Of a DNA stretch of 64,000 nt, positions 23,491 to 34,177 are shown in pieces. Below the pieces are notes generated by a model. The model worked only from the letters and a program-made list of their open reading frames with translations, made no database searches and had not been told where the DNA came from. This stretch comes from Brachycybe producta (Eukaryota; Arthropoda; Diplopoda; Playtdesmida; Andrognathidae). The stretch's first letter is position 1. Each line of letters begins with the position of its first letter. The DNA lies in assembly GCA_036925085.1 (NCBI GenBank), contig JAUPFP010000072.1, positions 310,001 through 374,000 on the forward strand, in the 5' to 3' direction. The position numbers and the translations under genes were made by a program.

Positions 23491-24873
23491 TCAATTAAAG
23501 ATATTATGATTAAAATCTGAACGTCTTGCAAGTAAACTATACCAACCAAGCTCTGAAAGCATTTTAGTTACACTGTCGGCATATCCATATTTACCACAAA
23601 CAAACCTAGCAGCCCTGCGTTGGACCATTTCTATATAGTGAGCTAAGTCCTCAGTGTGGGGATTCCACACGGAGCTGCAGTATTCTAGATGGGGACGTAC
23701 TAATGATTGATATGCTATACATTTTACCTCCCTGGGACACCTTCTTAGAACGCATTGACTAAACCTAAGCATCTGCATAGACTTAGAAATAATCTGTTCG
23801 ACATGCAGCTTCCAAGAAAGTTTAGCTGTAATCGTTACCCCCAAATATTTATAAGAATTTACGTTATTAAGTGGAATGGCCCCTATTCTATATGGAAATA
23901 TTATTGGATTCTTTCCCCTAGCTACCCTCATTACACAACATTTTCCCTTATTAAGTTGAAGTTGCCATTTAGAACACCATGCCTCTATTGCTTTCAAGTC
24001 ACTATCAATAATATGGCAATCATTGTCAGAGGTAACCTCACGATAAATTATTGTATCATCTGCAAATAGCCGGCAATTGCTGCTAACTTGACTGCTGAGG
24101 TAATTGATATACAAAAGAAACAGAAGTGGACCCAACACACTACCCTGAGGAACCCCTGATGTAACCCCTATCCAGTCAGATTCAGACCCACCTGCAACAA
24201 CCCTTTGTTTCCTATCACTCAAAAAAGAATGCACCCATTTATACACCTGTTCACCCAATCCATACCCACTAATTTTTGTCATTAGTTTTGAGTGAGAAAC
24301 TGTGTCAAATGCCTTGCAGAGATCAAGAAAAACCAAATCTATCTGACTGCCTTTGTCTAAAATTTTCTGAAGGTCATCAACTAAAAGAATAAGCTGGGTT
24401 TCACATGAACGCCCCCTAAGAAACCCATGCTGGTTATCACACAAAAGATTGTTTTCCATAAGAAAATTCTTTGAGGAGGAATATATAATATGTTCAAGGA
24501 CCTTGCAAACTATCGAGGTTAAAGACACGGGTCTGTAATTAGTTACCTGAGACTTGTCTCCTGATTTAAAAATTGGACTAACATTAGCTAATTTCCACAT
24601 ATCTGGTACAATACCTACATCTAAACTCTGTTGAAAAATTAACTGAAGGTATGGACCCAGCTCTTGTGCAAGATTTTTTAAAATGATAGCATACATCCCA
24701 TCTGGACCACAGGTTTTATTTGAGTCTAATTTTAGAAGTTGCTTGACTATCCCATCTGCAGTTATTACAATTTGATCCATAAAAAGAGATGTTGAAGGAA
24801 AACCCTCATGTGGTATGCCATCATCAATTGTGAGCCCTTTTAACTTTGCTAGTGTACCATACTGGTGTGGCAC
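23491..24873 (-). pseudogene. LINE A ORF2, reverse transcriptase part
   Basis: This 460-residue frame overlaps the endonuclease frame by 50 bases. RT motifs run in order: GPDGMYAIILK (57-67), NYRPVSLTSIVCKVLE (112-127), HGFLRGRSCETQ, FLDLCKAFD with catalytic Asp184, SGVPQGSVLGPLLF (239-252) and FADD (270-273) with the paired Asp. A thumb/connection region follows, with YKYLGV and a QRRAARFV segment. All catalytic residues are present. Compared with the related copy at 55,724-58,120, the EN-RT linker (around 100 residues there) is missing. The frame ends in an in-frame TGA, after which the same frame continues. Confidence 0.92.
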
Positions 24874-25885
24874 AGTCTCTAACTACCTTGGTTGGAATAA
24901 AGGAGGAAGACCCATTTAAAATTAAACTATGAAATCGTGACCAATTCAAATTCACATTTTGAGGATGAAAACATTCTTTAAATTTATGAAAATTATCTAT
25001 CAAATGTGACTTAAAACCATCCCAATTACATTTGTTAAAAAGAAACACTACTCTTTTAACCTCAGAAATTTTTTCCACACATGCATTAACGTCACATAAG
25101 ACAATCTGATGATCACTAATTCCCCCTGATACCCTAACATTGGATAATAACTCCGGACTATTAGTCAGTACTACATCAAGAATTTTGTCATTTCTGGTTG
25201 GTTTAGTTACAACCTGTTCCATAGAATAAGTATTCATACTATCTAAAAATGAAACTGCTAATGGCTTGTCACTGCCACTGATCACCGTATGCATTTCCCA
25301 GTTGATGTTTGGAAAATTTACATCACCTCCTAAAATAATGTTTGGGCTATGGTATTTACGATGAAGAGTGTCCAAAGAAGTTCTTACACTAGTGACATCT
25401 GCTATGGAGGATCCCGGTGGCCGATAGAAAGAAAATAAAAACACCTTTTTACCATTCTTTAGCCTTAAACTACAACATACTATTTCACAGTCTGTTTCAA
25501 AACTTGTTTCCCTGCAACTATGAAATATTTGTGAAATAGCTATGAAAACCCCACCTCCAGAACGACCAACCCTGTCTCTACGGTACACTGTGAAACCATC
25601 TGGAAATATTTCCCCATTATTAGCAGTATCATCAAGCCATGACTCTGTACCAAGAATTATATTGCAACCAGTCTCCTCAACTGCCGCAATGAACTCAGGA
25701 ACTTTGTTTCGTAGACTCCTACAGTTAACTACCATAACCTTTACATGTGAAGGTATAGCTGAAGTGTGTTTTCCTAAATGATTTCCTTCCTGGACAGTGT
25801 TTGAAGAAATAATACCTGAAACAAAGGAACTATTGCTCCCAGCAACAAGCTGTGGAGCATTCATATTAGTATCAACCCCCCCCAA
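24824..25885 (-). pseudogene. LINE A ORF2, N-terminal apurinic-type endonuclease part
   Basis: This is a 353-residue open stretch. The first codon of the frame used is TTG; an ATG at 25,890 is out of frame next to a run of eight G, so the true start is unclear. The endonuclease (EEP fold) spans about residues 48-275: VVNCRSLRNK (Asn), TESW at 80-83 (catalytic Glu), YRRDR, SFYRPPGS, GGDVNFPNINW (Asp/Asn) and GISDHQIV (Asp-His). All expected motifs are visible. After PVWYTSKVKRA the frame ends at HN-stop, while the RT frame continues 1 base off in the same DNA, so ORF2 is broken here. Confidence 0.87.
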
Positions 25886-25911
25886 AGCATTTGCACCTAA
25901 ACCCCAAAACC

Positions 25912-26808
25912 TTACCCTAAAAAATGCTTAACAAAATCACCTATCTTTTTACCCACAATCCTACCAGCCCTGTAATTAAAATGAACCCCATCCCTACTCC
26001 AGGAACCCCCAAAATTGAGCATAGCTGCCCTCCAGTCTATTACCTGGGCCCCCACCTTACTACATGCTTCAATTAATCTATCATTTACATAACGTGCCTT
26101 ACGAGTAACTATATCACCCCTATCCCACCTCTCAGGAATAGCACTAACTTTAACAGTAACTCCAGCCCTACAACATAAAGTATGCTTTACTAAGTCCGCT
26201 AGCCCATCTAAAACTTCCCCTCCAAACTGTCTACACACATCATTAGCCCCCACTTGCAGAACAACTAAGACCTCTTCTGCTTTTTCCCCACATACCATTC
26301 TCTTGATTCTTTCCTTAACATCTTTAATCTGAGCCCCTGGTAAACAAGCTACACTTGCTTTCTTATACTTCCCAGACCCCTTGCACCTCTGCTCTACATT
26401 TACACTTTCTACTACCTCCACAGATCCCACCGATAATTCCCTAAAAACATTAAACCTGTTCTTTACTGGAGTACATTCTGAAGCTAAAGCTGGCCTAACC
26501 TTTCTTCTCTCTTTTTCTAAAACAACTCCCCAACCTACACCCCCAGTATTATGCTTAAGGGGTGTAGCAAAAGGCACAGATTCCCTGCTGTGAGAAGGGC
26601 CTGGCTGTGACTCAAACACAGCCAGCCTCTCCCTCAGCCAAGCCACCTCTACCTCAAGCTGCACCACCTTCTCCCTCAACTCATCTTCAACACCCTTCCC
26701 AGACTCAACCTGTTTCCCAGACTCTACCTGCTTCCCAACCTTAACTCTCCTAACAGTTTTAACTAGTTTCCCAACCTGAACTTGCCTCCCAGACCTAGTA
26801 TTAACCAT
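25912..26808 (-). CDS. LINE A ORF1 protein with SGNH-esterase-like domain
   Basis: This 298-residue ORF starts at an ATG (MVNTRSGRQ). Residues 20-40 contain a short basic direct repeat (KQVESG twice), and residues 42-67 form a likely coiled coil (DELREKVVQLEVEVAWLRERL). Residues 150-298 resemble the SGNH/GDSL fold: CLPGAQIKDV (155-164), VGAND (186-190, the Asn block) and SRDGVHFN (271-278, the Asp-x-x-His block). I see no GDS block with the nucleophilic serine before CLPGAQ, so the esterase is probably inactive in this copy. In CR1-type elements ORF1 is an RNA-binding/multimerising partner, with the esterase of uncertain role. It ends 26 bases before the ORF2 frame opens. Confidence 0.82.
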   Translation of the reverse strand: MVNTRSGRQVQVGKLVKTVRRVKVGKQVESGKQVESGKGVEDELREKVVQLEVEVAWLRERLAVFESQPGPSHSRESVPFATPLKHNTGGVGWGVVLEKERRKVRPALASECTPVKNRFNVFRELSVGSVEVVESVNVEQRCKGSGKYKKASVACLPGAQIKDVKERIKRMVCGEKAEEVLVVLQVGANDVCRQFGGEVLDGLADLVKHTLCCRAGVTVKVSAIPERWDRGDIVTRKARYVNDRLIEACSKVGAQVIDWRAAMLNFGGSWSRDGVHFNYRAGRIVGKKIGDFVKHFLG

Positions 26809-27233
26809 TCTAACTTTCTAACAAAATTTAGTTCCTAAAAACTCTGAAATAAAAGCTAGATTCAAAATGAAATGGCAATAAGAGAAATTTATGAAGTTTG
26901 ATTTGTACTTATCTAGTATGGCTTCTCCAATGTATGGCTTCTCCAATTGTATACGCATTCTATTATATAATATCTAAACATGTATTTATTTAAAAGGTTA
27001 ATGTCCTTGGACGGGCTGCATTCCCTATTTCAAAATCTCTGTTTTATGACGTGCATGCTTCTAGTCATTTCATAACGAAGTTCACAAAAGGGAGAATTTT
27101 TTTGAATTACGTATGAAAAATAATTTCACATAAAGGCCCCTATTTTTGGCTTTTCAAATATGCATGGATTCTTTTTACAGCGTTTTCCATTATTGCTGTC
27201 AATGTTTCTGGCTGTACGCTTGGATTTCTCTAT

Positions 27234-27608
27234 TGGCGCATTCACCCTAAACTGGTTTATCAGCAGCTAGTTGCTGCTTGTTGGTTGTAGCCAGCTAGCA
27301 GCATAGTGTGAGCCACTACCAGCAGCTGCTTTCTCCAGCACGCTAGTGATTTTAACAGCAGCTGGTGAAGTTGAACATGTCCAACTTTAGCAGCTACCAG
27401 CTGGTCATGTGACTCCCAGGTGTGTAACTAGACTGCTTGGGTTGGTTGTTGTTAGTTTGTGTTTTTGCACGACTTTAATTGGATGACTTGCGCTGCTAAT
27501 ACCAGCAATGACTGGAGAGGTGTGACCCCATAGCAGCCGCTGCTTGCTGTTGCTGCGAATAGCCAGCAGCAACCAGCGGCTTGTAAACCAACCTAGTGTG
27601 AATGGGCC
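27234..27608. mobile_element. CAGCAGC-rich TIR element, copy 2
   Basis: The ends are TGGCGCATTCACCCTAAACTGG and inverted GGCCCATTCACACTAGGTTGG (each split here by a mismatch or two from copy 1). The core GAAGTTGAACATGTCCAAC is shared with the copies at 21,988 and 30,336. The right end abuts a transposase relic at 27,616. Confidence 0.78.
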
Positions 27609-27615
27609 TTATGGA

Positions 27616-27735
27616 TATTGTCCTTGAGCTGCTGAATTGTCACGGGGTTGTTGACCTTCAGATATCCCAAAAGAAGACAGTCAGGTGCCTTCAAAAAGGT
27701 GCTTTCAGAGCGCCATTGTTGTTCTGGCCTTGAGG
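27616..27735 (-). pseudogene. Relic of a mariner-like transposase C-terminus
   Basis: On the minus strand the frame reads FLKAPDCLLLGYLKVNNPVT / IQQLKDNIHK. The pattern pPD...fLWGYLK..v...P.T...Lk..I is the C-terminal end of DDE transposases of the mariner/IS630 type. The catalytic part is not recognisable. It could instead belong to a related DDE family. Confidence 0.4.
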
Positions 27736-28022
27736 GCAGTACCTCCATTCTACTGAAACCACATCTCAGGGATGTCCTTCCTTCCCTGCAGGATGCGCAC
27801 AGTTTTTGATTATGGTTTAATATCGCTTGTCAGTGACCTTCTCTGACATAAAAAAACACACACCGGATAGTGCCGTTGAGGGTGTCCCCATCCCATTCCA
27901 CAATGTCGAGTTGCAATGCCGATCGGCATAGTGTGGATGCACCTTTACACGGTACTACTTATTTCATCGAAGTATTGATGTATATCCTCCTATGCAAGGC
28001 TCCTATACCCTTTTATTTTCAA

Positions 28023-28345
28023 CTAGTGGAGTAACCCCTCATAAATGACGGAAACACAAGTCTAGTTTCATTTTGCTGCTAAAATTATTTAACTAGTTCA
28101 TTCAAATACTTCTTTTTATTCAAATACTTCATTATAAATGACATTTTGTGTGAATTTGCATTGACCGCTTGCATTTTTTATAAGCACCTTACTATTGTTT
28201 GGGTTCTTGGATCGGGAGAGCGCAACATAAAGTTGACCATGAGAAGAAAAACCGGTTCATTTAAATTTAAATAAATTCTGATGTGCTTAAACGTTGTTAT
28301 CCTTGTTTGTACACCATTATACACAGACAGACAAAGATTAATTAT
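28023..28345 (-). mobile_element. Helitron-like copy 5 (minus strand)
   Basis: Read on the minus strand it runs from TTTGTCTGTCTGTGTATAA (about 28,340) through a helicase remnant (28,186-28,260, GQLYVALSR coding with a 2-base frame change) to the degenerate hairpin TCCGTCATTTATGAGG and CTAG at 28,026-28,023. It shares its 5' AT run with the next copy, which points the other way. Confidence 0.72.
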
Positions 28346-28346
28346 A

Positions 28347-28888
28347 TATATATTAAGCCCCGTCTATCCTTCGGTGTTTCTTTTGTTTCTTTCTTTGAGT
28401 AACGCTGTACAAACAATTAAGTACAAAAACCTTGAAGCACTTCGGAATTTATATAAATTTAAATGAATAAATGAACCGCTTTTTTTCTCAAGGTCAAGAT
28501 TACGTTGCGCTCTCCCCATCCAAGAACCCCATGCTATTAAATTGGAGAGGGGAAAAGGTTGGAAAAGGTAGTGGGAGGGGGAAGGGGAGGGTGAAACTGA
28601 AATTGAAATAAAAGGAGTAAAAAAAGGAACTAACGACGCGCATGCGCACACCAGAGAAAAAAATGAAAATTTCATTTTCTCTTTCAAATATAAAAAGGGG
28701 AGGGGAGGGGATAATAGTAGCAAAATTAAACTAGAATTTATCACAGGCAATTGTGCCCAGCATTAGAATTTCTTTTGCTCAGCCCTTTTATGAACGTCAT
28801 CAATTTCTAATTGGTTTGTTACTTGGTCTGACGTCATAAAAGGGCGGAGAATTTGGCACCCGTCATTTATGACGGGTTACCCCACTAG
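28347..28888 (+). mobile_element. Helitron-like copy 6 with a nested hairpin element
   Basis: It starts beside the AT run with AAGCCCCGTCTATCC and carries AACGCTGTACAAAC, the helicase-derived segment, the purine-rich tract, GCGCATGCGC (about 28,639), and then a palindromic insert (about 28,738-28,855) with CGCCC/GGGCG arms and AATTTCTAATTGG. It ends with CCCGTCAT/ATGACGGG (28,859-28,876) and CTAG at 28,885-28,888. It is the most complete 3' half of the family here. Confidence 0.77.
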
Positions 28889-28889
28889 T

Positions 28890-30330
28890 ATATATACGTT
28901 TATATAAAAAATAAAATTGTCTTGTGATCTGAGTTCCCATACACATTAGGTGTGTGGAGCTTTTGTAGCTAAAGACATACACATATATCTACATTTCTAT
29001 CGGGTTAAGTAGTGCCGTGTGATAAGCCTCGTAGATCTCTTGTTAATCTCTGAATGAGTGCATTGATCACTCACGTCTGGTTGTATTTGAAACTTATTTA
29101 TTTTCTCATAAACGAAGTGATTTTCAAATTTATTAATGTAAACGGACTTGAGAAAAGGTGTGTTTTGCATGAAAAATCTATTTTAGATCAGATTAGATAT
29201 AGTTTCATGTCATGTACCGCTCGTACTGTTTTATTTAAATCCTGATATATTTATTTAAAAAACATTATTTTTTCACCCTGATTTAAACAAAAAACTAAAC
29301 AATCTCCCTCCCCCCCTCCAAAAAAAAGCAGTAAATAATTGAAAATGCAGTAATAAGAAATATGTAAATAAAACGTTATAAATTGAATTCTTTAAGAGAG
29401 ATGCTTCAAAAAAAAAAAACTAACAAAGACAAAATAATTTATTTAAAAGTTACGACTGAACTCTCAGTGCAACTTATGGAGAAAAATAAAATCACAGAAT
29501 ATTAAAAGCCTAGCTAGGTACACGTAGGCCTACTCCATCTTGTTGTTTTGAGCAGACTATATGAGATGTTACTAAACTTGCAAGAAATCGCTTCACAATC
29601 GCTCAATTAAAATACGGTAAAGTGCAAAATTCAATAAAAAGTATTGTTCTTTAAGTGTTCGCTTTATATAAATTTTGAAAAGGTCCTTCTATTTTTAAAA
29701 AAAAGGTTCAAAATCGTACGTTTTTTAACTCCATGTTAAATCAATTAGGACCACACAACCGTTCCACAAACATTTCAAGAACTCTCGTTATAAACGACTT
29801 AGAACATTAACAGAAAAGTTAGCACGTGCTTTCATGCATGTGTGCAAAGTGTTTTGTAAACTAGAAAGGTAGCTCGATCAGATAAGGATTATTTATTTCC
29901 ATTGTGTGATATCTTTCAAAATAAATTTTATGAAGACATAAAAGTTCGAGATGATCGGTTTACACTTAAACCACCTTAAAATAAATAGAGCCTGTACTAC
30001 GACTGCCTCTTGGAGCCCCTGTAATCGCGAGAGACTTTGGCTCACTAGCATAGCACAGCATTTAAACATTTCTGTAAGGTGGTAATAACTGATATTTAAA
30101 AACATAGGACTTCTGGAGGATGGGTAGTTTTCAAACATCCTATGTGATAAATATATAATCGTTGAATATAGAAGGATGGGTACAAAGTAGGGATTGTCAT
30201 GCCCTCTAATGCCTTCGGGTGGGAGGGACGATAACTACATTCTTGTATATAATGCATATTTGTGCGACAGTCGCACGTAATGTAACCATTAAGGCTGTAC
30301 CGATCACATGCTCATCTGTATTTCCATCGC
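28890..30330. other. No feature recognised
   Basis: AT-rich sequence with short chance frames only. Confidence 0.5.
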
Positions 30331-30335
30331 AGTTA

Positions 30336-30767
30336 TGGCGCAGTCACACTAGGCTGGTTTCCCAGCTGCTGGTTGCTGCTGGCTGGTTGTAGCACTCTAG
30401 TAGCATAGTCTGAACTGCTACCAGCAGCTGCTTTCACCAGCTGGCTAGTGATTTTAACAGCTGCTGGTGAAGTTGGACATGTCCAACTTTAGCAGCTACC
30501 AGCTGGTCATGTGACTCCCTTCCTGCTGCTGCCATCTAGTGTGAACTTTTTGTTGCTAGTAGTGGCACTAGTGGTAGTTGAAACTCCACTGCTTGGGTTG
30601 GTTGTTGTTAGAGTTTGTGTTTTTGCAAGACGGTGATTGGATGACTTGCACTGCTAATACCAGCAGTGACTGGACAAGTGTGAACCCAAAGTAGCTGCTG
30701 CTTGCTGTTGCTGCTAATAGCCAGCAGCAACCAGCGGCTTGTAAACCAGCCTAGTGTGACTGCCGCT
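30336..30767. mobile_element. CAGCAGC-rich TIR element, copy 3
   Basis: The ends TGGCGCAGTCACACTAGGCTGG and inverted AGCGGCAGTCACACTAGGCTGG, with TTA at 30,333-30,335 and 30,768-30,770. The interior has GGTTGCTGCTGGCT, AGTTGGACATGTCCAACTT and AGCAACCAGCGGCTTG as in the other two copies. Confidence 0.83.
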
Positions 30768-31220
30768 TTAGGCTCAACACATGTCCTCCACTTTTTAAAT
30801 GATTTTTGACAATAGATGCAATCAACACAAAATTTGTTGTGAAATTGATGAGATGAAACCATGTGTTTTACTAAATTATGTATTTGTAGTGAAACATACG
30901 AGCAAAATACTATATTTAAACTGATCCATATTAAATGCAAAATGGCCGATCATAAGAATTTACTCATAATGCTATTGTCACAGCCTTTTTATGGGATGTT
31001 TTAGGGGAATTTTCTTTTTTAATGTCTTAAATTAAGACCCATTATGGTGAAAGTTTCCCATAATGCCATTGAACATCCATTTCTTTCAGTTCGGTCGGTT
31101 GTTTGTTGTGTTTTCTATATTTCTTTAAAAGTTCACTATGTTATGTTTCTGATTTTGTACAGAGGTTGATTTTTTTGTATGTGTTAAAAGCACCTTTTTT
31201 TTATTAAGAGGCTACATTAC

Positions 31221-31843
31221 TAAATTTCTTCGAAAAATCTCCACAAAGAGCACTAGCATCGTTTTCATATTGAGCCCATAGACCCAATGTTAAAGAAAAA
31301 CCGTTATTTTTTCAAACACACAGTCGCGGCAATATGTTTATGTTTTTATATTTAAAGTTGTCCAATTTTAATGGTTCAAAGTACAGTTTGCACCTTAAAT
31401 ATATGCTGATCTAGTGATAGAAAGACAACAAATTGTTAAGTGCGGTTATATTTTTAAAAACTCTTTAAAAACTCTGGCATCACTGTGGTTTACTTTAGGT
31501 TTTTTAAATTTATGTTTATATATTTTTACTAGCATTGTAATGGATGTTTCTTTCTTATGAGGGCGGCGTACTCAATGGAGTTTTAAAATTCGCGATTTTG
31601 AAATATTTTTTAAAAATAGAAAAACACCAATTTCTTGTCACTCTACCACTAGATAAGAATATATTTAAGATGCACATTGCACTTTAAAAAATTAAAATTG
31701 GACAACTTTAAATATTAGAAAATAAACATTGTCGCGACTACTGTGTATTTTAAAAATAAAGCTTTTTTTTTTAACATCGGGTCTATGGGCTCAATTGAAA
31801 AACGATGCTAGTGCTCTTTGTGGAGATTTTTCTAAGTAATTTT
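31221..31843. mobile_element. Large fold-back element, arms about 280 bases
   Basis: GAAAAATCTCCACAAAGAGC / ACTAGCATCG and GAGCCCATAGACCC in the left arm recur inverted in the right arm, as do TCGCG.CAATATG/TT, AAATTTAAAGTTGTCC-like and GATAGAAAGACAA-like blocks. The loop is near 31,500-31,560. No frame is present. Transcription through it could yield a long double-stranded RNA. Confidence 0.82.
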
Positions 31844-32044
31844 GTTATGTGATAAATCGATAATTGTTTAAATATTAAAAAAATGTAAAAAATAAATGAC
31901 GTTTCTCACATTCAAGACTCAATAATATTTTAAGACAAATATTCAGACTTAAATGTTAAGACACATAATGGTGTATTAAAGTGTAAGACACGTTTTGGTG
32001 ACTGAAAAGTGTCTATACAAAGAAATGACCTACCGTTTTTACAG

Positions 32045-32195
32045 TGCAATGGGCTTCCAGTTTTGAAATTTTTTTGGATGCCTCGCAGTTTCAAGAACCA
32101 TCCCGACGCCTTCACAATTTTATTGGGGTCCTGTTGGGTTGTTTAGCCTATACCTTTTTTTAAATTTTCAAGTAATTACAGTATAGTTAGAATTT
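32045..32195. repeat. Dispersed repeat, inverse of 37,235-37,385
   Basis: CTTCCAGTTTTGA, TTTTTTGGATG, AGTTTCAAGAACCATCCC, TTGGGTTGTTTAGCCTATA and CAAGTAATTACAGTATAG match the reverse complement of 37,235-37,385 with small differences. Confidence 0.7.
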
Positions 32196-32248
32196 GTATA
32201 TTTTAATGTGTTATTAACTTAAATTACAACAATCTAGGTGGTTATTAT

Positions 32249-33410
32249 CAGAGGGCGGAATTCTATAAAAAAACATATTCCAAATACATTCAGCTATCAT
32301 GCCCAAATTTAATATCCATCCATTTCAGAATGTTAGGAAATGAATAAACTACATTTATAAATACATATTTTACATATTTTGGAAAATATTTAAATACACA
32401 TATTTTTGTAAATATTTATTGAAATTTAAACATATAAATATTTTTTTTCAAATTTCAAATATTTATACCAATCACAATCATTATTAATCACTGAATTGGA
32501 AAGAAACTAACAAAATTATAATTTTTCAAGTATCTAAATGTTATTTCGTGAATCATTAGTTACTTTATATAAGGTTAGTAGAGACCACATGTTAGAAACA
32601 AAGAAGACAAAGAAAGTTAAGTTATTTTATGTCTGTTTTCCAGTTGTTAATGAAATTTAACAAAACCATTTACTATTTGAAAGAAAATTTGTCTTTTACA
32701 GTAACTTGTGAAGTATTAGGGACTTAGCGAAATTTCGTACGAAATAAATTTATTTACGAAATCCATTATTTTGACGTCATTTCCGGCTGATTTCGTTACA
32801 ACACAAAGATTTCGTACGAAATGAGGCATTTTTCTTTACGAAATTATAAAATTATTTTGTAGTTGGATTTTGTCGATGGAAAACGACGTCGTTTTAAAAA
32901 GAATAACCAACCCTACATGAAAGATTTTCGATTAAAGCAAGAATATTAAGTGCAAAGAATAATAAAAATTAAAAAATCTACGTTTAGTGGCGATTAATTA
33001 GGCAAAAATTACCACACAAATCGCCGTAAAAGATGAATGATTTTGTTTACGTTTTTGGGTTGCTTCGCTAACTACAATAACGAAATTGAAACAAAAACGA
33101 AATCACTTAATTTAAATATATAAATTTCGTGAAACTTAATTTCGTACGAAATTTCGCTAAGTCCCTATTGTAGTAAAGTGGTCTCTCACTATCAATTATC
33201 TAACATCTACATTTTATGATAATTCTGATGATAAAACATTTTTACTTTCTAAGAAAATTAAAATAAACGAATTAAAAGTATTAAACAGACTATTTGCTTA
33301 TTAAAGAATATTTATGAATTTAAAAATATTTTAATACATATTTTGCCCATTTTGAGTACATATATATGTACATATTTTCCAATAATAAAAACATTTTATT
33401 CCGCCCTCTG
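32249..33410. mobile_element. hAT-type TIR element with nested insertion
   Basis: The ends are CAGAGGGCGGAAT and ATTCCGCCCTCTG, flanked on both sides by GTTATTAT (32,241-32,248 and 33,411-33,418), a perfect 8-bp duplication. The interior is very AT-rich, with repeated ATATTTA-like words and no coding frame, so it is non-autonomous. Another TIR element (32,718-33,166) lies inside it. Confidence 0.87.
32718..33166. mobile_element. TIR element nested in the hAT at 32,249
   Basis: The terminal inverted repeats of about 28 bases are identical: AGGGACTTAGCGAAATTTCG plus TACGAAAT. Flanks ATT at 32,715-32,717 and 33,167-33,169 could be a 3-bp duplication. GAAATTTCG/CGAAAT words also recur inside. 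No coding frame is present. The superfamily is not clear; a 3-bp duplication hints at PIF/Harbinger. Confidence 0.8.
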
Positions 33411-33419
33411 GTTATTATA

Positions 33420-34177
33420 GTTTTTGAAATAACGTCTCTAAACACATATTAACGCGCACCACTCGACAAAGTGTATAAAAAGTAAACTTTTGATGCATCG
33501 GCCGGCGCCTGGAAAGACCGGTAGAGGTGGCATTTGTCGGCTTGCCACCCGGTCCAGTATGTCTCTGGTCGTATTCAGTAGTATTTACGACAAGCTTGTC
33601 GTCAGACAACGCATGCTGTGTAACCAAAGCCTTATTCATACAGCTTAGTTGATTCATACAAGTCTGTCAGAATAGATGAAATTGGAATATACTTCCGAGA
33701 TATTTTATTATTATTATTATTGAAAGACAGTGAATGAATTGATTTCAATTTACCTGCTTCGACAAGCTAAAATAAAGAAATATAAAATAGTCATGAACAA
33801 AAACCATAAAGTCTTGTCATATTTCATTTGTATCTGTTTTCTTGTAGAATATAATAAAGCTAGTAGAATGACAGGTAACAAGATTTATGATGTTAAGATC
33901 TACGTTATATACGTGCTTTGAAATAGACTAAACAAACAAATGTCTTTAAAAGTCCTTTTCATGAGATGTTTTAATTTGAAAAATCTTATAAAAAAGCAAT
34001 AAAAATGTAATACAACATAGGCCTATTTAGTAGTGTTGTTTTTTCTTTTGTTTTGTTATTGTAATTTAATTAGAAGCGCACACTTTAACAGCCTCTTTTT
34101 TTTTGTTATTTCGAACAGCACCCATGATATGTAAAATTGTTCGATCCCTTGTTAAATCTATAAGTTTCAACTTATAG
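33420..34177. other. No feature recognised
   Basis: Includes a GC-richer patch (33,490-33,545) with GCCGGCGCC. Frames are short and unsupported. Confidence 0.45.

Larger units (their letters stand above)
23094..26815 (-). mobile_element. CR1-type LINE, nearly full length (family A)
   Basis: This is a non-LTR retrotransposon on the minus strand with ORF1 (SGNH-esterase-like), a 26-base gap, ORF2 endonuclease, reverse transcriptase and C-terminal tail, then a 3' UTR ending in a short TTCAAA-type repeat at 23,094-23,113. The ORF1 plus EN/RT order, the esterase in ORF1 and the microsatellite-like 3' end fit the CR1 superfamily. ORFs are largely open, so the copy is fairly young. It carries an EN-RT junction deletion with a frame change and one in-frame stop near the ORF2 end. 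The exact 5' end past 26,815 is not visible, and I found no clear target duplication. Confidence 0.88.

Noticed and set aside
23755-24069. Plus-strand frame opposite the LINE A reverse transcriptase
   Set aside because: It is a shadow of the minus-strand RT, whose motifs are unmistakable.
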